From Euperipatoides rowelli (taxonomy: Eukaryota; Onychophora; Udeonychophora; Euonychophora; Peripatopsidae), in NCBI GenBank assembly GCA_003024985.2, contig PXIH01S0002172.1: a stretch of 13,612 nt of DNA. The stretch is one strand, 5' to 3'. How positions within the stretch are numbered: the first letter of the stretch is position 1; each line of letters starts with the position of its first letter. This document shows positions 10,616 to 13,612 of this stretch, in pieces. The notes beneath the pieces were generated by a model, which saw nothing but the letters and a program-made list of their open reading frames with translations, ran no database searches and was not told the DNA's origin. The translations under genes and the position numbers were made by a program.

Positions 10616-11540
10616 AAATTGACTAGCTTAGTAACCGGTGTTGCCCAGGTGTTCATTGTCGGGTCATTTCTTTCCCTTTTCCCTAAAAAAAAATTGGTAT
10701 AAAACCCTAAATGGTGTGTGCCCCCCTACCATTGGCCCAATCTCATTAAGAACTTATTTTTGATACCTCATATTTTACATCGACCCATTCTCTCAAATTA
10801 CATCAAACATTCAATAACCCTACATGCCCCCCCCCCCCCCCCCAAAAAAAACCTTAGAAAATCCTACATACCCCATTGGCCCAATCTCATTAAGGGCTTT
10901 CTTTTGATCTCATATTATTACATCGACCCGTTCTCAGTCAAAAACCCTACATAGTTCATGTCCCCTCTCCCCACCATAGGCCGAATGTCATTTTTCGCCT
11001 GTGATGAGACATAGATGGTAAGAGCTTTCTTTCGATACCTCTCGTATTTTTACATCTACCCGTTTCTCTCAAATTAGTCAAAACCCTATATGGTTTATGC
11101 CCCCCCCCCCCTCCCAACTTGGGCCAAATGTCATTTCACCTGTGATAGAGATGGTAAGAGCTTTCTTTCGATACCTCATTTTTATATCAACCCATTGTCG
11201 CAAATTACTTCGATAACTTTCATTTTTACGTGTCACAAATCACATCGAACAATCAAAAATCTGACATGGTTCCTGACCCCCACCATTAGCCGTATGTCAT
11301 TTTTGGCCTGTAATGAGACATATAGATAGCTTTCTTTTGATACCTCTCATTTTTCCATTGAGCCGTTCTCTCAAAAATAGATAAAACGGTAGAAAACCCT
11401 AGACAGAACATGGTTCCCCCACCCTGAATGTCATTTTTGACCTGTGATGACACATATGGAGGATAAGACCTTTCTATTGATACCTTAATCATATTTTTGG
11501 TCAAGCCGTTCTCTCAATACAGCTCGAACAGGAAAAAACC
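10616..11540. repeat. Leader plus about six diverged tandem repeat units
   Basis: After a leader reading TTAGTAACCGGTGTTGCCC (10629-10647), a block of about 100-165 bases recurs roughly six times, starting near 10734, 10877, 10977, 11120, 11287 and 11424. The order inside a unit is: a GGCCNAATGTCATTTTT-like start; then CCTGTGATGAGACATA (missing from the first two units); then AGCTTTCTTTCGATACCTC; then ACATCGACCCGTTCTCTCAA; then AAAACCCTACATGGTTC; then a C-rich spacer. The spacer after the first unit holds 17 C (10827-10843) and that after the third holds 12 C (11100-11111). Units differ at many positions and by indels, so the array is old. Similar leader and internal phrases are widespread in animal interspersed repeats, which makes a mobile-element internal array more likely than a satellite. 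Confidence 0.75.
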
Positions 11541-11660
11541 GTTATAGCAGAAGACTAAAATAATTTTTTTTAAAAAATGAATTTCCACATTCATTTACAA
11601 GTCTATACATATTTTTTCTTAAAAAAAAAAAAAAATTTCTTTAGAGGAAAAGACCAAATT

Positions 11661-11945
11661 TTATTACAACCTGTCTCTAAACACATTTGTCTCTCTTCAT
11701 CAGTACAAATTTCTTAAAAGTTTGATTCTTCTGAAGTGCATACTTCCCACCTCCAGCTTTCCTGATCTTAGAATCAGTGATGCAATCATACAGCACACAA
11801 CTTTTAACGGTCGTAATGCATGCAGAGAAACACCACCTTTCAAATGGTTCTTGAAAAAATTGGAGGTACTGCCATGCCCTGGGATGGAACCTGTCTCCGG
11901 GACAGCGGCAGTCCTGTGTGCTCCTCACTGGACCACCACACCTCG
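11661..11945 (-). mobile_element. tRNA-derived SINE copy, minus strand
   Basis: On the minus strand a tRNA-like head starts at about 11942. It has a box A (TGGTCCAGTGAGG, 11935-11923) and a box B (GGTTCCATCCC, 11891-11881), about 44 bases apart, the spacing found in tRNA genes and in the internal RNA polymerase III promoter of SINEs. The acceptor and T stems do not pair well, so it is not a working tRNA. A body of about 200 bases follows, then GTTGTAATAA at 11670-11661. The same ten bases end the neighbouring copy, which suggests a shared 3' tail. Open frames that cross it on both strands (up to about 100 codons) are incidental. Confidence 0.65.
11881..11935 (-). promoter_or_regulatory. Internal RNA polymerase III promoter (boxes A and B) of the SINE
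   Basis: Box A at 11935-11923 matches the TRGYNNARNNGG pattern; box B at 11891-11881 matches GGTTCNANNCC. Their spacing is that of a normal tRNA gene. Whether it is active cannot be judged from sequence. Confidence 0.55.
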
Positions 11946-11984
11946 ACAAGTCTATACAGTTACTGTATATACAATCAGACATTG

Positions 11985-12213
11985 TTATTACAACATAACA
12001 GTAAAGTTTGTATACTTCTAGAGCTTGATTATTCTACAGGAATTCTCCATTTCTGCCATACCTTTGTGAATTCCTTGCATACTAGACTCCAATCAAGTGT
12101 TCTGCATTCAGAAGAATTTTCCAGAGCAACTAGACACAGAAAAGCTAATGATGCGTCGCCCGGGGATCCAACCAATATAGGTCCCGTGCTTTACTTGGCC
12201 GCTAAATGATCAT
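11985..12213 (-). mobile_element. Second tRNA-derived SINE copy, minus strand, degenerate
   Basis: Read on the minus strand, GCGGCCAAGTAAAGC (12202-12188) resembles a box A, and GGTTGGATCC followed by CCGGGCGACGC (12173-12153) resembles a box B and the 3' side of a tRNA. The two boxes are about 28 bases apart instead of 44, so part of the tRNA-like head is deleted. The body runs left and ends in GTTGTAATAA (11994-11985), the same word that ends the copy at 11661-11945. The two copies therefore lie head to tail, separated by about 40 bases of TA-rich sequence. Confidence 0.5.
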
Positions 12214-12300
12214 GACCAACTCGTCAATACGATTTAGCGAATAAACATTCAAAAAGACAAAAAAAAATTTTTATCAAAATAAAATTATTGGATTCATCAA

Positions 12301-12440
12301 GGCACAGTGGTTTAGTTGATAGCGATCTGGACTGCCGGGGAACAGATTCAATCGGCGACTATTCCTGTCTCCGACATTCCATTTTTAAGACTAGGTATCA
12401 TCGGATTATTTTACTTACAGCATTTATTTATTTATTTATT
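12301..12440 (+). mobile_element. Third tRNA-derived SINE head, plus strand
   Basis: GGCACAG followed by TGGTTTAGTTGATAG (box A-like, 12308-12322), then GGACTGCC, then AGATTCAATC (weak box B, 12344-12353). The word GGACTGCC stands in the same place in the minus-strand copy at 11661-11945, so the two heads are probably related; this copy lacks several bases between that word and box B. A (TTTA)n run at 12421-12440 may be its 3' tail. The open frame starting at 12288 is incidental. Confidence 0.5.
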
Positions 12441-12878
12441 ATAACTAAAAGTTTAAGCTTTCGCTTATACAGTTGAACACATTTAGAGCTTTTTTGTTTA
12501 TAGAAAAAAAAAATTAATAACCTAACCCCCCCCCCCCCCCTACTCCAACAGAACTTTGAAAATGTTATTTGAGCCTTCAAATAAAAAATATTGGACCCTG
12601 CTGGTATTCATTATAATTATAAGGCTTAATACTTTTTTTGATTAAAAAAAAACAATTTAGTATTCAAAACAAGAAGTTGATTCATATCAGTTTACTAATA
12701 AAATTGACAACTGGAATCACTTTTTAAGTTTATGGGGTAATTAAATTGTTAATCTTTGTTTTTAAATTTGGAGTTCCGAATTGATATCTATTTATTTGAA
12801 AATAGACATTTTTTAAAAAGTAATCATTTATAAGAATGAAATTCAATTTTCTTCCAATTTTAAAATTAAATAAATATT
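12441..12878. other. AT-rich non-coding stretch with a 15-base C run
   Basis: No gene visible. A run of 15 C lies at 12526-12540. The rest is ordinary AT-rich sequence. If the exon at 13114-13183 is real, this stretch lies just beyond its transcript end. Confidence 0.5.
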
Positions 12879-12884
12879 TTTATT
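12879..12884 (-). terminator. Candidate polyadenylation signal
   Basis: AATAAA on the minus strand, about 230 bases downstream of the stop codon of the candidate exon at 13114-13183. The word is common in AT-rich DNA, so it supports the exon only weakly. Confidence 0.25.
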
Positions 12885-13113
12885 TTTCTGTAAATAGTTA
12901 TAATACACACAACATTGGATTAAAATGTTCTCTATTTTCTCGGTGAAGATTCCTTACATCGGGATACAACATCACACGATAGCGAATATACACAAACAAT
13001 TCCTCCACCCTATTAGAAAATAGTGCTAAAAGAATTGCTACGGAATGTTGCTTATTTTGTAATCAGCTTTCACACAAATTACATTAAATCAAATTGATAT
13101 AGTACATAAGATG

Positions 13114-13183
13114 TTAAGTAGCAGCAGCAACTTTAATTTTAGTTAAACCAGTATCTTTTTCTAACTGTTTTCCTAAGTATTCC
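13114..13183 (-). CDS. Candidate last coding exon of an unidentified gene (partial)
   Basis: On the minus strand a T-rich tract ending in CAG (acceptor AG at 13185-13184) precedes an open frame of 22 codons and a TAA stop at 13116-13114. The first base of the exon completes a codon split by the intron. The C-terminal peptide begins EYLGKQLEKD and ends KVAAAT. It is hydrophilic and probably helical; I do not recognise the protein. A 3' untranslated region and an AATAAA (12884-12879) would follow. The rest of the gene would lie beyond the right edge. Against it: T runs are common on this strand, and 22 codons is too short to be strong evidence. An untranslated or chance reading remains possible. 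Confidence 0.33.
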
Positions 13184-13327
13184 CTGAAAAAAAAAAAAGA
13201 AATTAAAATTAGAGCATTGCAAATATACAATAAGTATTGGTAAGTTAGTGATTTTTTTCTTTTCTAATAAAGTATTGACAATTAGAATTTAAACTTATGA
13301 ACAAATTAAATTCAGTTAATAACTTTA
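13184..13327. other. AT-rich sequence, possibly part of an intron
   Basis: It lies directly upstream, on the minus strand, of the candidate exon. The end next to the exon is a T-rich tract on that strand, as an acceptor needs. Nothing else is recognisable. Confidence 0.3.
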
Positions 13328-13364
13328 CATAAACTACAGTATTATGATAATACTGTAGTTTATG
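13328..13364. repeat. Perfect 37-base palindrome
   Basis: Two perfect 18-base arms (13328-13345 and 13347-13364) flank a single G at 13346. The outer arm words are CATAAACTACAG and CTGTAGTTTATG. The right arm is also the start of the longer hairpin at 13352-13457, so the two structures compete for the same bases. Confidence 0.85.
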
Positions 13365-13457
13365 ATTCAATTATTTACAACAGTTAATGAAACTAAGACA
13401 ATAATAAGCTGCTATTTTTCATTAACTATTGTAAATAATTGAATCATAAACTACAGT
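13352..13457. repeat. Long hairpin with 41-base arms and a 24-base loop
   Basis: The arm at 13352-13392 is the reverse complement of 13417-13457 at 40 of 41 positions; the single difference is a C·A mismatch on one strand and G·T on the other. The loop is 13393-13416. Such high arm identity suggests a recent origin, as an inverted duplication or a palindromic MITE. If transcribed, it would form a long double-stranded stem able to feed small-RNA processing. It shares 13 bases with the preceding 37-base palindrome. Confidence 0.85.
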
Positions 13458-13612
13458 TTGTTAACTATTTAACTAGAATACTTTAATGAGTAAACACGAC
13501 TTCTAATCATTAGCATCTGTTGAAGATTTGATGCAAATGATTTGTTTTTTCTTTTTCTAAAATCTTAATTTATTCGATCAGTTTTATATAATTAAACATA
13601 TTATCAAAGAAG

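Noticed and set aside
10718-11504. Several open frames of 70-80 codons in the tandem array
   Set aside because: They repeat the same peptide pieces because the DNA is tandemly repeated, and they include Pro runs from C tracts.
10700-11540. CRISPR array
   Set aside because: The repeat units are about 100-165 bases long, diverged, with C-rich spacers, in a eukaryotic setting with no cas genes.
11677-11982. 101-codon open frame on the minus strand
   Set aside because: It lies almost wholly within the SINE copy and reads through the tRNA-like head. It encodes no known SINE or LINE protein.
11820-12209. Longest open reading frame in the window, 129 codons on the plus strand
   Set aside because: It runs through two minus-strand SINE copies and the gap between them, has no recognisable domain, and overlaps other open frames on both strands. 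GC-richer SINE sequence simply has fewer stops.
12301-12365. A functional tRNA gene
   Set aside because: Box A is fair, but box B is weak, the acceptor and T stems do not pair, and the head is shortened. A SINE head fits better.

Overview
This window looks like AT-rich metazoan nuclear DNA, most likely from an invertebrate or an early-branching vertebrate. It appears to be almost wholly non-coding. The basis is a strong A+T bias, many A/T homopolymer runs, no long open reading frame on either strand, tRNA-derived SINE heads, and relics of cut-and-paste DNA transposons. Nothing bacterial is visible: no operons, ribosome-binding sites or rRNA. The species cannot be named from this sequence.

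Layout. Bases 1-2996 are AT-rich and mostly featureless, apart from a GC-richer patch near 1000-1067 that reads on the minus strand like the end of a hAT transposon. From 2997 to 4098 lies a field of TATAC/CTGTA-rich palindromic simple repeats, split by a 584-bp non-autonomous hAT-like element at 3107-3690. Bases 4099-9254 are mostly plain AT-rich DNA. They hold a weak spliced-ORF candidate on the minus strand (5104-5621) and a short inverted-repeat element (7489-7702). A pogo/Tigger-like non-autonomous element fills 9257-9980, with TA on both sides and two candidate right ends.

The richest stretch is 10616-12440. It starts with a leader and about six diverged tandem units interrupted by long C runs (10616-11540). 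Three tRNA-derived SINE heads follow, two on the minus strand (11661-11945 and 11985-12213) and one on the plus strand (from 12301). Near the right edge, a possible last coding exon on the minus strand (13114-13183) has a T-rich tract and CAG acceptor, a stop codon and a downstream AATAAA. If it is real, the rest of its gene lies beyond the right edge. The putative intron carries a compound hairpin with 41-bp near-perfect arms (13352-13457) overlapping a second 37-bp palindrome.

No genes here can be shown to work together. The window is best read as intergenic or intronic DNA shaped by small mobile elements. I found no convincing new biological system. The most distinctive structures are the compound hairpin, the tandem array and the SINE cluster.
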